16,738 nucleotides of DNA from Spirochaetales bacterium (GTDB lineage Bacteria > Spirochaetota > Spirochaetia > Treponematales > UBA12059). Under the pieces are notes generated by a model. It was not told the DNA's origin and did no database searches. It was given only the letters and a program-made list of their open reading frames with translations. Shown piece by piece: positions 15,466 to 16,738 of this stretch. A program made the position numbers and the translations under genes. The DNA lies in NCBI GenBank assembly GCA_016938515.1, contig JAFGUM010000098.1, positions 1-16,738 on the forward strand. Direction: 5' to 3'. Within the stretch, counting starts at the first letter, position 1; every line of letters begins with the position of its first letter.

Positions 15466-16263
15466 TCAGTTATCTATCAGTTCCTGCAGGCTGTCCTTGA
15501 AAGATGAAAACGAAACGCCCGCGGCTTCAGCGGCTTCCCGCACAGTCTGCACCCGCGGACCGGGGCTGAAGCCGCATATTTCCTCTACCTGGGACTCGGT
15601 GAGGCCCCACGAGTACAAGTCTCCGAAGGTTGTTCTGCCAACGACGACGCGATCCTCTCTGCTGCCCGTGCCTGAACCTGTACCGGTACCAGACCCACTA
15701 CTCGATGCAGGCTCATTGGTGTTAGCTGGCGTAGCTTCGCTCATTGGCTTTGGCATGGATTCAACTACAGAGGTGGCATCGAGGCCAGGCCAGACCATGC
15801 TGCTGAGCGTCGCCTGGTCCACGCCTGGTCTGTCAGCCAGCAGGTTTATGGCAGCCTCGGGCAGTATGGTGCCTTCCTCTATGTCCATGGGTAGTCCCGT
15901 GTATAGCGACACGAATGCGCGAACGGCGCCAGTGCCAATTTCATAACCTTCTGGAACGAGCACTGCGTACAGATCTTCAAGAACGCTTACGCGTACGTCG
16001 ACGTCCAAGGGTGTTCCAGAAGGCGAGAAAGCGCTTGCTGTTTCAAAAGCGGGAACGCCGAAGGCTTTTTCTATGTCGCGCCACGTGTATGAACCGCGGA
16101 TATCCGCGGGGTTTGGCATGCCAGACAGCTCGCCAGTGGAAAAGGTCGCGGGTTGCTTGCTTGACGTGGTGCGCCAGTAACCGGTAGCGCGTGTCAGTTC
16201 CACACCACCAAGTATGGTAGCCACGATAATGATGGCCAAGGGGATGGTTTTTACACGGATCAT
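15466..16263 (-). CDS. Membrane-anchored protein with two similar small modules, partner of the NapH-like ferredoxin
   Basis: A 265-residue protein without a named family that I can assign firmly. Seen: one N-terminal hydrophobic segment (about 5-20) that anchors or exports it, so most of the chain is probably periplasmic. A first module near 54-74 (DIRGSYTWRDIEKAFGVP) and a second near 207-231 (VVGRTTFGDLYSWGLTESQ) share a G-x-x-T-(W/F)-x-D pattern. They are separated by a Gly/Ser/Thr-rich linker at about 186-201. From memory, similar modules occur in proteins beside, or fused to, membrane ferredoxins of the NapH type, which would fit this context. It has no Cys pairs for a cluster of its own. 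The start ATG 16263 overlaps the stop of the ferredoxin gene (ATGA) and has GGAGG seven bases upstream. Translation of the pair is coupled. Confidence 0.75.
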   Translation of the reverse strand: MIRVKTIPLAIIIVATILGGVELTRATGYWRTTSSKQPATFSTGELSGMPNPADIRGSYTWRDIEKAFGVPAFETASAFSPSGTPLDVDVRVSVLEDLYAVLVPEGYEIGTGAVRAFVSLYTGLPMDIEEGTILPEAAINLLADRPGVDQATLSSMVWPGLDATSVVESMPKPMSEATPANTNEPASSSGSGTGTGSGTGSREDRVVVGRTTFGDLYSWGLTESQVEEICGFSPGPRVQTVREAAEAAGVSFSSFKDSLQELIDN

Positions 16264-16738
16264 TTTTGGGCCTCCGTGGCTTTGGCTATGGTGGCTACTC
16301 CCACCGGAGAACCGGCGGCCAGCACCACGGTTGCGGGCACGGGGCACGCGTCTTCACTCGTGCATCGGAGGCAGGATATACACTGGTGATCACGCACCGT
16401 TCCTGCGGTAGAAACCGTTATGTTCATCGGGCAGGCACGGTCGCAGGCTTGGCAGTGGATGCAGCTAGCCTCGACGCGCTTTATGCCAAACACGCGTATC
16501 AGGTTGAATAGCCCCTGGAATGCGCCATACGGGCAGGCATACTTGCAGAAGGGCCGCTCTACGAACAAGGTGAGTATCAGCGTGAGGATGAGAATTACTA
16601 CACCCCCCAGAGCGACATCGCTAGCCCAGAAATTGAACAGCGTGTAGTACGGGTCATAATCCGCAAAGATGAGGGTTCCAGTAACCGCGGTAGCGTACAG
16701 CACCCAGGCGAGCACGAGGTAGCGCAGGTACCTGAGTA
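16260..16738 (-). CDS. Membrane-bound 4Fe-4S ferredoxin, NapH/YccM-like (5' partial)
   Basis: The frame stays open to the window edge, so the N-terminus is missing (about 159 codons remain). Seen in order: a hydrophobic segment (LRYLRYLVLAWVLYATAVTG), a second one (GGVVILILTLILTLF), the motif RPFCKYACPYGAFQG (CxxxCP, seen in NapH, YccM and NosR-like proteins), then two cytoplasmic cluster motifs: CIHCQACDRACP (standard spacing) and CISCLRCTSEDACP, where five residues rather than three precede the last Cys. Known relatives pass electrons across the inner membrane between quinol or flavoprotein donors and periplasmic acceptors. The specific acceptor is not visible. The open reading frame could also begin at GTG 16715, but the upstream residues continue a membrane segment, so a start further out is likelier. 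It overlaps the following gene by four bases. Confidence 0.9.
   Translation of the reverse strand, partial: LRYLRYLVLAWVLYATAVTGTLIFADYDPYYTLFNFWASDVALGGVVILILTLILTLFVERPFCKYACPYGAFQGLFNLIRVFGIKRVEASCIHCQACDRACPMNITVSTAGTVRDHQCISCLRCTSEDACPVPATVVLAAGSPVGVATIAKATEAQK
16271..16275 (-). promoter_or_regulatory. Ribosome binding site fixing the start at 16263
   Basis: GGAGG on the minus strand, seven bases before ATG 16263, lies inside the end of the ferredoxin gene. It supports the shorter form over a frame extending to 16347, whose extra residues are basic, low-complexity and would precede the membrane anchor. Confidence 0.7.

Noticed and set aside
1..16738. CRISPR array, tRNA or rRNA genes, insertion sequences, prophage or defence genes
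   Set aside because: No spaced direct repeats, no cloverleaf-like or rRNA sequence and no transposase, integrase or nuclease-like product was seen on either strand by eye.

Overview
This 16.7 kb window is densely coding bacterial DNA of moderately high GC. It holds fourteen protein genes, two of them cut by the window edges, and no RNA genes, CRISPR array, insertion sequence or phage genes were seen. The longest gap between genes is about 166 bases, so nothing over 300 bases is gene-free. Two lipoprotein signals, exported hydrolases and a loose lipobox point to a Gram-negative cell. The frequent ATA isoleucine codons, the lipobox style and the gene mix make a free-living spirochaete my best guess, but this is an inference and no marker gene is present to settle it.

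Left arm, plus strand. A hybrid histidine kinase with a C-terminal receiver enters from the left edge. It is followed by recQ (ATP-dependent DNA helicase). A clear promoter then opens a run of envelope hydrolases: a secreted zinc hydrolase of the aspartoacylase/succinylglutamate desuccinylase type, a gamma-glutamyltransferase lipoprotein, a strong intrinsic terminator, and a second, lipoprotein version of the zinc hydrolase. The second zinc hydrolase overlaps a 134-codon gene of unknown function. Next come an amylosucrase (GH13) and, 13 bases later, a small single-domain class III nucleotidyl cyclase. The zinc hydrolase / gamma-glutamyltransferase / zinc hydrolase set is the most system-like novelty here. 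It would suit stepwise cleavage of gamma-glutamyl or N-acyl amino acid compounds at the cell surface or in the periplasm.

Middle, minus strand. A tight operon reads PNPOx-like flavoprotein, then pyruvate dehydrogenase E1-alpha, E1-beta and E2, with every junction overlapping or one base apart. No E3 (dihydrolipoamide dehydrogenase) is present in the window. The operon ends only 20 bases from the convergent cyclase gene.

Right arm. An AT-rich 166-base divergent region separates the pyruvate dehydrogenase operon from a plus-strand MFS permease of the UMF1/Atg22-like group. Convergent to it, on the minus strand, lie a membrane-bound NapH/YccM-like ferredoxin (cut by the right edge) and an overlapping gene for a membrane-anchored protein with two similar small helical modules. 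These last two probably belong to a membrane electron-transfer operon that starts beyond the window.
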